Notes under the pieces: generated by a model
Databases searched by the model: none
What the model was told of the DNA's origin: nothing
Seen by the model: the letters and a program-made list of their open reading frames with translations, nothing else
Assembly: GCF_913063425.1 (NCBI RefSeq)
Contig: NZ_CAJXYK010000021.1
Span: 1 to 64,000 of the forward strand
Direction: 5' to 3'
DNA: 64,000 bases
From: an uncultured Thiohalocapsa sp.
GTDB lineage: Bacteria; Pseudomonadota; Gammaproteobacteria; Chromatiales; Chromatiaceae
Part shown: positions 55,998 to 63,898 of the stretch, piece by piece
How the letters are laid out: each line of letters opens with the position of its first letter
Position numbering within the stretch: position 1 is the first letter of the stretch
Position numbers and translations under genes: made by a program

Positions 55998-56465
55998 ATG
56001 ACAGTCGCAATCGGCGAGACCGTCCCGGACATCGAGCTCCCCGCCACGGGCGACAAGACGCTGAAGCTCAGCGACCTGCGCGGGCAGCGCGTGGTGCTCT
56101 ACTTCTACCCCAAGGCCAGCACCCCCGGCTGCACGCAGGAGGGGCTCGACTTCACCGCGGCCCAGGACGAATTCAGCCGGCACAACGCCGTCATCGTCGG
56201 CGCGTCGCGCGACGGCATCAAGGCGCAGGAGAACTTCAAGGCGAAGCAGTCCTTCGGCTTCGATCTGCTCTCGGACAAGGAAGAGGCCCTGTGCAAGGCA
56301 TTCGACGTCATCAAGCTGAAAAAGATGTACGGCAAGGAATCCCTCGGCGTCGAGCGCAGCACCTTCCTCATCGACGAGACCGGCGTGCTGCGCCAGGCGT
56401 GGCGCGGCGTCAAGGTCAAGGGCCACGTGGACGAAGTGCTCGACGCCGTCCGCGCCCTCGGCTGA
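55998..56465 (+). CDS. bcp: Thioredoxin-dependent peroxiredoxin Bcp
   Basis: The 155-residue protein starts at MTVAIGETVPDIELPATGDKTLK behind AAGAGGAA. The peroxiredoxin motif is FYPKASTPGCTQEGLDF, with the peroxidatic cysteine in PGCTQE. Normal Bcp proteins often have a second cysteine five residues further, which is absent here, so it may use a 1-Cys mechanism or a partner thiol. It reduces peroxides with thioredoxin in the cytoplasm. It follows gcvR, matching the known gcvR-bcp order. Confidence 0.94.
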   Translation: MTVAIGETVPDIELPATGDKTLKLSDLRGQRVVLYFYPKASTPGCTQEGLDFTAAQDEFSRHNAVIVGASRDGIKAQENFKAKQSFGFDLLSDKEEALCKAFDVIKLKKMYGKESLGVERSTFLIDETGVLRQAWRGVKVKGHVDEVLDAVRALG

Positions 56466-56579
56466 GCGCGCGCACATCGAACCGGCAGCACACCCGGCCC
56501 CCTCTCCCACCCCGGGCCGACGCCGAGCAGGCGTCCGCCCCGTAACCCCGCCGCAGCCAAGGCGCGGCCGCCGCCGCCC

Positions 56580-57998
56580 ATGATCAAGCGCGAGAACGAC
56601 AAGCCCTGCCTCTTCGTCCTGGACACCAACGTGCTGATGCACGACCCCACGGCGATCTTCCGCTTCAAAGAGCACGACATCTTCCTGCCCATGGTCGTGC
56701 TGGAAGAGCTGGATGCGGCGAAGAAGGGCGTCTCGGAGGTCGCCCGCAACGTGCGCCAGGTGAGCCGCTTCCTGGATCAGCTTATGCAGGACGCGGACAA
56801 GGACGAGATCGATGCCGGGCTGCCCATCCAGCCATTCGGCGAATACGGCTCCGGCGTCACCGAGCCGCCGGCGGGCCGGCTGTTCTTCCAGACCGAGCCC
56901 CTGTCGCAGCACTTCGACACCGTGCTGCCCGGCACCACGGCGGACAACGAGATCCTGGCCACGGCACAGACCCTGCAGCAGCGCCGTGCCGAGCGCACCG
57001 TGGTCATCGTCTCCAAGGACATCAACCTGCGCATCAAGGCCGCGGTGCTGGGCCTGCCGGCGGAGGACTATTCCAACGACCGCGTGCTGGACGACGTCGA
57101 CCTGCTCTACACGGGCATGGCGGCGCTCGCCGACGATTTCTGGGAGCACCACGCAAAGGAGGTGGACTCCTGGCAGGAAGAGGGCCGCACCTACTACCGC
57201 ATCCAGGGCCCGGACGTGGCGGAGTGGTACCCGAGCCAATGTCTCTACATGGAGCAGGACGATGCCTTCGAGGCCATGGTGCGCAAGCGCCGCGGCGAGA
57301 CCGAGGCCATCATCGAGCTGGTGGACGACTACCGGGTGCCGCGCCACAACGTCTGGGGCATCTCGGCGCGCAACCGCGAGCAGAACTTTGCGCTCAACAT
57401 GCTCATGGATCCGGAGCTCGACTTCGTCACCCTGCTCGGCACCGCCGGCACCGGCAAGACGCTGCTGGCGCTCGCCGCGGGCCTGGCCCAAGTGCTGGAC
57501 CGCAACATCTACCGCGAGATCATCATGACCCGGGTGACGGTGCCCGTGGGCGAGGACATCGGCTTCCTGCCCGGCACCGAGGAAGAGAAGATGACGCCCT
57601 GGATGGGCGCGCTGATGGACAACATGGAGGTGCTGACCCAGACGGAGGGCGGCGACTGGGGCCGCGCCGCCACCAACGACCTGCTGCGCTCGCGGGTGCG
57701 CATCCAGTCGCTCAACTTCATGCGGGGTCGCACCTTCCTGCACAAGTACATCATCCTGGACGAGGCGCAGAACCTCACGGCCAAGCAGATGAAGACGCTC
57801 ATCACCCGCGCCGGGCCGGGAACGAAAATCGTCTGCCTCGGCAACATCGCGCAGATCGACACGCCCTACCTCACCGAGACCACCTCCGGCCTCACCTATG
57901 TGGTGGACCGGTTCAAGGACTGGCAGCACAGCGGCCACATCACGCTGATCCGCGGCGAGCGCTCGCGGCTCGCAGACTTCGCCTCGGACAGCCTCTGA
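56580..57998 (+). CDS. PhoH family protein with PIN domain (YlaK-like)
   Basis: The 472-residue protein starts at MIKRENDKPCLFVLDTNVLMHD. The N-terminal PIN nuclease domain (LFVLDTNVLMHD, MVVLEELDAAKKG, ILATAQTLQ, VVIVSKDINLR) is followed by a PhoH ATPase domain: Walker A GTAGTGKT at about residues 287-294, Walker B FLHKYIILDEAQNLT near 391, and a final GERSRLADFAS. These proteins are linked to RNA metabolism (ATP-dependent RNA unwinding and cleavage in characterised PIN-PhoH proteins). It is cytoplasmic and follows bcp by 114 bp. Length is typical of the two-domain version. Confidence 0.93.
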   Translation: MIKRENDKPCLFVLDTNVLMHDPTAIFRFKEHDIFLPMVVLEELDAAKKGVSEVARNVRQVSRFLDQLMQDADKDEIDAGLPIQPFGEYGSGVTEPPAGRLFFQTEPLSQHFDTVLPGTTADNEILATAQTLQQRRAERTVVIVSKDINLRIKAAVLGLPAEDYSNDRVLDDVDLLYTGMAALADDFWEHHAKEVDSWQEEGRTYYRIQGPDVAEWYPSQCLYMEQDDAFEAMVRKRRGETEAIIELVDDYRVPRHNVWGISARNREQNFALNMLMDPELDFVTLLGTAGTGKTLLALAAGLAQVLDRNIYREIIMTRVTVPVGEDIGFLPGTEEEKMTPWMGALMDNMEVLTQTEGGDWGRAATNDLLRSRVRIQSLNFMRGRTFLHKYIILDEAQNLTAKQMKTLITRAGPGTKIVCLGNIAQIDTPYLTETTSGLTYVVDRFKDWQHSGHITLIRGERSRLADFASDSL

Positions 57999-58243
57999 CG
58001 ACGGGCGCCTGCGGCCTTGGCCGTCCCACCGCAGGGGCTCCCACCGGACCTGCGGAACCGCCAGCATCCGCCGGCGGCGGGCGGCCGTGAATCGCCGCAC
58101 GCAGCATCATCGGCAAGGCATTGCTGCACGTCCGCCCGCGAGCCCCCATAATCCACCCCCAGGCTCGCGGCGCCCGCGCCGGCGACCGCATCCGACCATC
58201 GATCCGGATGCCATCATCCGACAATCAGAAGAGGAGTGCCCCC

Positions 58244-58663
58244 ATGCGCATCATGCTGCCGAGCCTGCTGCTCGCCCTTGTCCTGGCGCCGGCCCTGGCC
58301 CTCGCCGGCGACAAGCCCAAGGTCGTCTACCACGTCTCCGACGAGAACAAGGTCAGCTTCGCGCTCAATAACATCGAGAACCACATCGCCGGCGTCGGCG
58401 GCGGCGAGAACATCGAGATCGTGCTCGTCTCCCACGGTCCGGCGGTCAAGCAGTTCAACGACATCGAGGCCGTGGACCGGGTGCGCAACGGCATCGCCGC
58501 GCTCCAGGAGCAGGGCGTCACCTTCGAGGCCTGCGCCAACACCCTGGAGGCGCTGGGCCTCGCCCCCGATGAGCTGCTGCCCGGCTTCGAGATCGCTGAG
58601 AAGGGCGGCGTCACCCGCATCACGGAGCTTCAGGGCCAGGGCTACGCATACATTCGCCCCTGA
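58244..58663 (+). CDS. Exported DsrE/DsrF-like protein
   Basis: The 139-residue protein starts at MRIMLPSLLLALVLAPALALAGDKPK, a signal peptide, behind GAGGAG; the further upstream frame is not protein-like. The mature part has the DsrE-like alpha/beta fold: KVVYHVSDENKVSFALNNIENHI, ENIEIVLVSHGPAVKQF, ALQEQGVTFEACANTLEALGL and RITELQGQGYAYIRP. One cysteine (in FEACANT) is in the position used for sulfur transfer by DsrE relatives. Periplasmic members of this family exist in sulfur-oxidising and other bacteria. A role in sulfur handling is likely but unproven. It is followed by an MFS transporter. Confidence 0.85.
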   Translation: MRIMLPSLLLALVLAPALALAGDKPKVVYHVSDENKVSFALNNIENHIAGVGGGENIEIVLVSHGPAVKQFNDIEAVDRVRNGIAALQEQGVTFEACANTLEALGLAPDELLPGFEIAEKGGVTRITELQGQGYAYIRP

Positions 58664-58699
58664 TCGCAGCCACGTTATCCGTCCCGGCGGAAGGTCACC

Positions 58700-60019
58700 A
58701 TGCACGCTGCGACCCAATACAGAATCGGCCCTGTCGTGCTCGCGGCCGGCGTCAGCCGCTGGAACGGGTACACCTTTCTGTTATCGGCCTTCCTGTCCAT
58801 CGGCTTGATGACCTTCATCACCGCTGGTCAGACCTACATCCTGAACGCCCATCTCGGCGTCTCGGAGGCCGTCCAGGGCACCATCACCGGTGACCTGGTC
58901 CTGTTGACCGAGGTCATCACGCTGCTGCTGTTCATACCCGCCGGTGTGCTGATCGACCGCATCAGCCGCCGCGGCGTGTTCGCGTTCGGCTTTCTGATGC
59001 TCGGCGCCACCTACCTGGTCTATCCGCTGGCCCCCTCCGTGGAATGGCTGTTCGCCTTCCGGGTGATTTACGCCCTTGGCGTGGTTGCGGTGGCGGGGGC
59101 GCTGTCCACGGTGCTGGTGGACTACCCCATCGAGCGCTCCCGCGGCAAGCTGGTGGCCATGGTGGGCGTGCTGAGCGGGCTCGGCGTGGTGGTCATGAAC
59201 CAGGGCTTCGGCTCGCTGCCGGACCTACTCACGCTGCGCGGTTTCGGCGCGGTGGAGGCCGGCATGCTGACCCATTTCGGCGTGGCCGGAATGTGTGTTG
59301 TGGGGGCGCTGGCGGTGCGCTTCGGGCTTCAGGCTGGGGTTCCCGTGCACCATGAGGCGCGCCCGACGGTGCGGACGCTGTTCCTCAGCGGCTTCGCGCA
59401 GGCGCGCAACCCCCGGGTCCTGCTCGCCTATGCCGCGGCCTTCGTTGCCCGCGGCGATCAATCCATCAACGCCGCCTTCCTGATCCTCTGGGGCACCCTG
59501 GCCGGGCGCGCCGCCGGCATGGACAATGCCGAGGCCGTGATGAACGGCACCCTCATCTTCGTCATCGCGCAGATCGCGGCGCTGCTCTGGGCGCCGGTGA
59601 TGGGGCCGATCCTCGACCGCATGGATCGCGTCACCGGGCTTGCCATCTGCATGGTGCTGGCGGCCGTCGGCAACCTTGCCCTTATGCTGCTCGATGATCC
59701 CTACGGCGACTATCGCCTGGTGTTCTTCATCCTTCAGGGCATCGGCCAGATCAGCGTCTTCCTGGCCGCACAGTCGCTGATCGGCCAGGAAGCCCCGCAG
59801 AGCCAGCGCGGTTCCGTGCTCGGCGCCTTCAACATCTCGGGCGCCGTCGGCATCCTCATCATCACCGCGGTGGGCGGACGGCTGTTCGACGCGGTCGACC
59901 CGCGAGCACCCTTCGTGGTAGTGGGCAGCATCAATGTGCTGCTGTTCTTCGCAAGCCTCTATGTGCGGCTGCGGGCGGCGCCACGGCCACTCACTGCAAC
60001 CGCCGTCGCCGGCGGCTGA
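58700..60019 (+). CDS. Major facilitator superfamily transporter
   Basis: The 439-residue protein has about 12 spans and starts at MHAATQYRIGPVVLAAGVSRWNG behind GGAAGG. Features of the superfamily are the loop 2-3 motif (GVLIDRISRRGVFAFGFLMLGATYL), PIERSRGKLVAMVGVLSGLGVVVMNQG and a C-terminal half with a second copy (GPILDRMDRVTGLAICMVLAAVG). It is a secondary transporter for an unidentified small molecule. It lies 36 bp after the DsrE-like gene in the same direction, so a shared role in sulfur compound exchange is possible but speculative. It is convergent with the hydrogenase operon. Confidence 0.88.
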   Translation: MHAATQYRIGPVVLAAGVSRWNGYTFLLSAFLSIGLMTFITAGQTYILNAHLGVSEAVQGTITGDLVLLTEVITLLLFIPAGVLIDRISRRGVFAFGFLMLGATYLVYPLAPSVEWLFAFRVIYALGVVAVAGALSTVLVDYPIERSRGKLVAMVGVLSGLGVVVMNQGFGSLPDLLTLRGFGAVEAGMLTHFGVAGMCVVGALAVRFGLQAGVPVHHEARPTVRTLFLSGFAQARNPRVLLAYAAAFVARGDQSINAAFLILWGTLAGRAAGMDNAEAVMNGTLIFVIAQIAALLWAPVMGPILDRMDRVTGLAICMVLAAVGNLALMLLDDPYGDYRLVFFILQGIGQISVFLAAQSLIGQEAPQSQRGSVLGAFNISGAVGILIITAVGGRLFDAVDPRAPFVVVGSINVLLFFASLYVRLRAAPRPLTATAVAGG

Positions 60020-60028
60020 ACAGCATCC

Positions 60029-61513
60029 CTAGCGGTCGTCGCTGACAGCCGCCGCGGCATCGCCCTCTGTGAGGTCGAGGCCGTAGCGCGCGAGCTTGTT
60101 GCGCAAGCCCACACGGGAGAGCCCCAGCTCCGCCGCCGCCCGGCTCTTGTTCCAGCCGCAGCGGGTCAGGGTCTCGGACAGGATACCGGCCTCCAGCGCC
60201 TCCACCCGCTCCTTCAGCGAGCCGGCACCCGCCGGCGCGGCGTCCGGCAGCGCGGCGCGGCCCAGGACCTTGGCACTCAGCAGCTGCGGGCCGAGGGTGG
60301 GCCCGCCGTCACTCAGGACCACCATGCGCTGGAGCTCGCTGCGCAGCTCGCGGACGTTGCCGGGCCAGTGATAGCGCTCGAGCATCGCCAGCGCCTCCGG
60401 CGACAAGTGCTGCAGGGCCGTCCCGAACGCGCGGGCGGCATCGCGCAGCAGCCGCTCGCAGACGGGCCCCAGGTCGCCCGGGCGCCGGCGCAGCGGCGGC
60501 AGATGCAGGGTGATGCCCGCAATGCGGTAATAGAGGTCGCTGCGGAAGCTGCCGGAAAGCATGGCGTCCTCCAGATCCTTGTTGGTGGCGGCGACGACGC
60601 GCACGTCCACCCGCCGGCGCTGCTCACTGCCCAGGGGGCGGATCTCGCCCTCCTGCAGCACCCGCAGGAGCTTCACCTGGAAGGCCGGCGACACGTCGCC
60701 GATCTCATCCAGGAACACGGTCCCGCCGTCCGCCTGCTCGAACAGCCCCACGTGGTCGGCGATGGCGCCGGTGAAGGCGCCCTTGCGGTGGCCGAACAGC
60801 TCGCTTTCCAGCAGCTGGTCCGGCAGCGCACCGCAGTTCTCGGCCACGAAGGGCTGCATGGCGCGCAGGCTGCTCTCGTGCAGGGCGCGGGCGAAGAGCT
60901 CCTTGCCGGTGCCCGACTCGCCGGTGAGCAGCACCGGGATGTCGTAGGGGGCGATGCGCGCAAGCTGGTCGCAGATGGACTCCAACGGGCTGTCCGGCCC
61001 GCGCACGATGGCGTCCAGACACCAGTTGCGCTGGCGCCGGTCCCAGGGGTCCGGACTCAAGTCCGCCGTATGCACGGCGCCCGGATGGCGCTGCGCGAGC
61101 AGACGCTCGTGCTCGCGGCGCAGGCGCGAGAAGCGGCAGGCGTTGGTGACCGTCAGCAGCAGGTTGTCCGGATGGTAGGGCCGGGTCAGGTATTGAAACA
61201 GGCCGCCGCGGGCGATGCCGGCGGCGGCCGGCTCGCCGTTGCCCGTCACCAGGATGCGCAGCAGGTCCGGCCAGCGCTCCCGCACCGCCGCCAACAGGTC
61301 CAGACCACTGCCGTCGGGCAGACGCTGGTCCGCCACCACCACCTGCACGCCGCCGGCGGCGAGCGCCGCCTGCGCGGCGGCGGCGCTGCCGGCCCGGCGC
61401 AGCGGGAAATGACGCTCAAGCGGGCTCGCCAGGGAGGCCGCATGGGCGCCTTCCGGCTCCACCACCAGCACGGTGGACGGCGTTTGGGCGAGGGGTGTGG
61501 GCGTCGCGGCCAT
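60029..61513 (-). CDS. hoxA: HoxA/HupR-type sigma-54 response regulator
   Basis: The 494-residue NtrC-family activator starts at MAATPTPLAQTPSTVLVVEPEG. The receiver domain has VVVADQRLPDGSG with the phosphoacceptor Asp62. The acidic pair is altered (E19-P-E21) and the conserved lysine is replaced by arginine (LTRPYHP, R111). The AAA+ domain has Walker A GESGTGKE (198-205) and GAFTGA (245-250), the sigma-54 contact loop. A Fis-like helix-turn-helix ends the protein (GWNKSRAAAELGLSRVGLRNKLARYGL). HoxA/HupR activates uptake hydrogenase genes. It follows hupJ in the operon. The altered receiver suggests reduced or unusual phosphorylation. Confidence 0.9.
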   Translation of the reverse strand: MAATPTPLAQTPSTVLVVEPEGAHAASLASPLERHFPLRRAGSAAAAQAALAAGGVQVVVADQRLPDGSGLDLLAAVRERWPDLLRILVTGNGEPAAAGIARGGLFQYLTRPYHPDNLLLTVTNACRFSRLRREHERLLAQRHPGAVHTADLSPDPWDRRQRNWCLDAIVRGPDSPLESICDQLARIAPYDIPVLLTGESGTGKELFARALHESSLRAMQPFVAENCGALPDQLLESELFGHRKGAFTGAIADHVGLFEQADGGTVFLDEIGDVSPAFQVKLLRVLQEGEIRPLGSEQRRRVDVRVVAATNKDLEDAMLSGSFRSDLYYRIAGITLHLPPLRRRPGDLGPVCERLLRDAARAFGTALQHLSPEALAMLERYHWPGNVRELRSELQRMVVLSDGGPTLGPQLLSAKVLGRAALPDAAPAGAGSLKERVEALEAGILSETLTRCGWNKSRAAAELGLSRVGLRNKLARYGLDLTEGDAAAAVSDDR

Positions 61514-61583
61514 GCTCCGCAGACTCCGCCGCCTGCCCAATGGTTCCCCACAGGACCTTACTCGGGACGGGCTCGGGCAACCG

Positions 61584-62180
61584 TCAGCGCCCGCGAAAGC
61601 TGCCGCGCAGCAGGTCGCGGCGGCTCAGGCCGGCGCGCGGCGCCGGAGTAGGGAGCGCTGAAGTGGATACCGGCGGCGGGCGATCTTGCGTGGCTCGATC
61701 TTCCGCTGTCGCGCCCCCGGCGGCTTGCTCCGCCTCGGGCTCGAACAGGCCCGCCATCACCGCGGCGGCCGTGGCCTCCGCCGCCGGCTGATCCGCGAAC
61801 AGCTGCATAGGCGAGAACAGGGAGCAGGCGGCGATGCTGCCTAAGCCATCGAGGACGGAGACGGTGAATTCGAAGGCGCCCGCCGGAAAGTCCAGCACCT
61901 CCACGGCCCCCTCCGGCGCCTGTGCGAGCCTCGACCCGAGCGCCGGCACCAGCACCAGATTCATGCACCAGGGCGTCACCAGCACCCCGAGCCAATGCCC
62001 CTGCCAGCAGCGGCCGTCCACCACGGCGACGCCGAGCGCCGGGTGCAGGATGGGCAGGCCCGCCATGCGCTCACGATGAATGGCCTGGAAAGCGGACGCG
62101 AGCCGGTCCGCGGTCTGCGACGCGTCTGCGCTGTCCGTGGCGCGCTCAGTGGCGGACAAGGAACATCTCCCGGGCTGCAT
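61584..62180 (-). CDS. hupJ: [NiFe]-hydrogenase assembly chaperone HybE/HupJ
   Basis: The start ATG 62180 gives 198 residues and overlaps the rubredoxin gene by 35 bp; a TTG seven codons later is an alternative. The family core is clear: RLASAFQAIHRERMAGLPILHPALGVAVV, then WQGHWLGVLVTPWCMNLVLVP, as in HybE-type chaperones that help the hydrogenase small subunit and its Tat signal. After residue ~140 the sequence is a low-complexity linker, and the end GLSRRDLLRGSFRGR contains SRRDLLRG, resembling a twin-arginine signal motif. It sits between hupI and hoxA in the minus-strand operon. Confidence 0.88.
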   Translation of the reverse strand: MQPGRCSLSATERATDSADASQTADRLASAFQAIHRERMAGLPILHPALGVAVVDGRCWQGHWLGVLVTPWCMNLVLVPALGSRLAQAPEGAVEVLDFPAGAFEFTVSVLDGLGSIAACSLFSPMQLFADQPAAEATAAAVMAGLFEPEAEQAAGGATAEDRATQDRPPPVSTSALPTPAPRAGLSRRDLLRGSFRGR

Positions 62181-62358
62181 CGCAGTTGGGGCAGCGCCAG
62201 TCGTCCGGGAGGTCGGCGAAGGGCGTGCCCGGCGGAACCTGTCCCAGCTCGTCGCCGTCCGCCGGATCGTAGACATGCCAGCAGATACGGCACTCCATCT
62301 GCGCCGTGACGCCGTGCGCTGCCTCGGCCGAGGTCGTTTCGTCGTGGTCTGCGCTCAT
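62146..62358 (-). CDS. hupI: Rubredoxin HupI
   Basis: The 70-residue protein starts at MSADHDETTSAEAAHGVTAQMECRIC and ends the HupI gene at 62146. It overlaps hupH by 4 bp (ATGA). Rubredoxin iron ligands are C23-x-x-C26 (MECRICWHVYDP) and C56-x-x-C59 (WRCPNCD), with the family core GTPFADLPDDW. The rubredoxin of hydrogenase operons helps protect or mature the enzyme under oxygen. It is downstream of hupH and overlaps hupJ. Confidence 0.95.
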   Translation of the reverse strand: MSADHDETTSAEAAHGVTAQMECRICWHVYDPADGDELGQVPPGTPFADLPDDWRCPNCDAAREMFLVRH

Positions 62359-63335
62359 GCCGCTGCCTCCGTCAGCGCCGCCAGAATCTCGGCAAGGCGC
62401 GCCGCGCTGTCCGCCAGGTCCTCCTGCGCGGCGAGCACCGCCGCGGGGACCGGGGTCACCTCCAGGGTGTTCAGGATCAGCGTGTCGTCGCTGTTGAAAT
62501 ACTGCACCCACCAGACCTCCCGCAGCGCAGTCGCCGTCACCCGGCAATTGCCGTAGCCGCGGGAGAGCATACTGACCGGGCCGCGGCCCAGCAGGTCGCC
62601 GAGCAGGGCGAGATCCTGCTCGCTCTGCGGCAGCAGCGTGAGGTTGACGACATGCGGCGATACAGCCGCGGCGTCGGCCTGCGTCTGCGCCCCACCGGGC
62701 GCCCGGTGGGCACCCTGATCCGCCCGGCCCCGCACCTGCTCCAGCAGCTCCGCCAGCACACCGGGGGCGTTCATGACACCCGCCGGCAGCGGCTCCGGGA
62801 GCACCAGGTCCTCGCCGGCGGCGACGAAGGCATGCGCGCGCACGAAGCCCGGCACATCGGCCACTTCCAGCACGTCCCGGCCGGGGCCGTCGCCAACGCC
62901 GGCGCGCACCCGCCAGACACCGGCGAGGCGGGTCTCCTGGGCCTCCACGTCCGCCATGGATTCGGCAGACAGGGAGCCGGTCGCAAGCACCGTCGCGTCC
63001 GCCGCCCGACAGCGGATGCTGACCTCGCCCTCGCCCAGGCTGTCCACCACCAGCCGGCGGTCCGCGGCGGGCAGGCTGCCGAGGTCGATCACCTGCGGCA
63101 GTGCACCCACGCGGTGATGAGACAGGTGCAGCTGCAGCGTGCGCAGCGCGGCGAGGCCGGCAGCGCACGCCGCCGCGTCCTCGGGCTCCGGCAACACCGG
63201 CTGCCGGTAGGTGTGCATGGCGCCCGGCATGGCGAGGTAAGTGAGCTCGGCGCCGTCGGGCCCGCTCGGCTGGCTGCCGGGGCCCACGGCCCCGGGTGGG
63301 ATCGGCCGGGCCAAAGGATCGTTGCCGTCCTGCAT
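62355..63335 (-). CDS. hupH: Hydrogenase expression/formation protein HupH (HyaF-like)
   Basis: The 326-residue protein was started at MQDGNDPLARPIPPGAVGPG, since its ATG overlaps the hupG stop (TGATG); an ATG three codons earlier is also possible. The C-terminal half has HupH features: FVRAHAFVAAGEDLVLPEPLP, VVNLTLLPQSEQDLALLGDLLGRGPVSMLSRGYGNCRVTATA and REVWWVQYFNSDDTLILNTLEVTPVP. HupH/HyaF is needed for hydrogenase maturation (small-subunit iron-sulfur processing). The gene overlaps both neighbours, so translation is coupled. Confidence 0.93.
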   Translation of the reverse strand: MQDGNDPLARPIPPGAVGPGSQPSGPDGAELTYLAMPGAMHTYRQPVLPEPEDAAACAAGLAALRTLQLHLSHHRVGALPQVIDLGSLPAADRRLVVDSLGEGEVSIRCRAADATVLATGSLSAESMADVEAQETRLAGVWRVRAGVGDGPGRDVLEVADVPGFVRAHAFVAAGEDLVLPEPLPAGVMNAPGVLAELLEQVRGRADQGAHRAPGGAQTQADAAAVSPHVVNLTLLPQSEQDLALLGDLLGRGPVSMLSRGYGNCRVTATALREVWWVQYFNSDDTLILNTLEVTPVPAAVLAAQEDLADSAARLAEILAALTEAAA

Positions 63336-63781
63336 CAGCGGCACCCTCCCGCTGCGTGCGCGGCATCCAGCGTTGCGTCGGCCACCGGGATGCCGATGCC
63401 GGGCGGGCGGCTCGGTGCGGCCTCCAGCAGGTACTGCAGCTCGCGCAGGTAGTCATCCCAGTCGCGCATGCGCTCGATGCTGCCGACATAGGCGTCACCG
63501 CGCAGCAGCACCAGCGCCGGCCAGCGCCGGCAGCCGAAGCGGGCATGCAGCTCGCGCTCCGCCTCGGGCGCCACAATGGCCGCGTGCAGGCGCCCGGGGA
63601 ATGCCCGCAGCAGCTGCGGCAGCACGACGGCGACGTCCAGCGCCTCCGGATACTTCACCGGGTCACCGGCGAGGAAGAGCAGGTTGTGTCGCTTCGGGCG
63701 AAGGAAAAACGCCAGGTCTTCCATCTGCAGCAGCGGCAGGCGGTGGGTTTCGATGAGGGCGGCAATGGGTGGTGCGGTCAT
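63335..63781 (-). CDS. hupG: Hydrogenase maturation protein HupG (HyaE-like)
   Basis: The 148-residue thioredoxin-fold protein starts at MTAPPIAALIETHRLPLLQ; its ribosome site GGAGG lies at the correct distance. Core features are EDLAFFLRPKRHNLLFLAGDPVKYPEALDVAVVLPQLLRAFPGRL, RFGCRRWPALVLLRGDAYVG and RDWDDYLRELQYLLE. No CxxC is present, as in other HyaE/HupG proteins, which act as chaperones for the small subunit's Tat precursor. The reading frame continues upstream without a stop into a fragment of hupF, so a fusion protein of 187 residues could also be made. Confidence 0.9.
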   Translation of the reverse strand: MTAPPIAALIETHRLPLLQMEDLAFFLRPKRHNLLFLAGDPVKYPEALDVAVVLPQLLRAFPGRLHAAIVAPEAERELHARFGCRRWPALVLLRGDAYVGSIERMRDWDDYLRELQYLLEAAPSRPPGIGIPVADATLDAAHAAGGCR

Positions 63782-63898
63782 GGCGTCGGAAGAACCTCCG
63801 TGGTGGCTGCTGTTGTTGTCGTGCCGGTCGACTGCGCCGACGCACAGCGCCCGGTTGCCGTCGGCCGCGAGCACCTGCATGGGTGTGGCGATGCACAT
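63782..63898 (-). pseudogene. hupF: hupF remnant in frame with hupG
   Basis: The frame starts MCIATPMQVLAADGNRALCVG, the exact N-terminal pattern of HupF/HypC chaperones (M-C-[IL]-x-x-P-x-x-V), with Cys2, which binds the active-site iron and large subunit. Only ~25 residues are HupF-like. Then DRHDNNSSHHGGSSDA runs without a stop into hupG. A full HupF is 80-100 residues, with strand-rich LVG..GTW..V..G.A motifs, none of which is present in any frame. The gene is therefore either deleted internally or represents a natural short HupF-HupG fusion. Confidence 0.6.

Noticed and set aside
55797-58100. 767-residue minus-strand frame over bcp and phoH
   Set aside because: It lies opposite two well-recognised genes and has no motif of its own.
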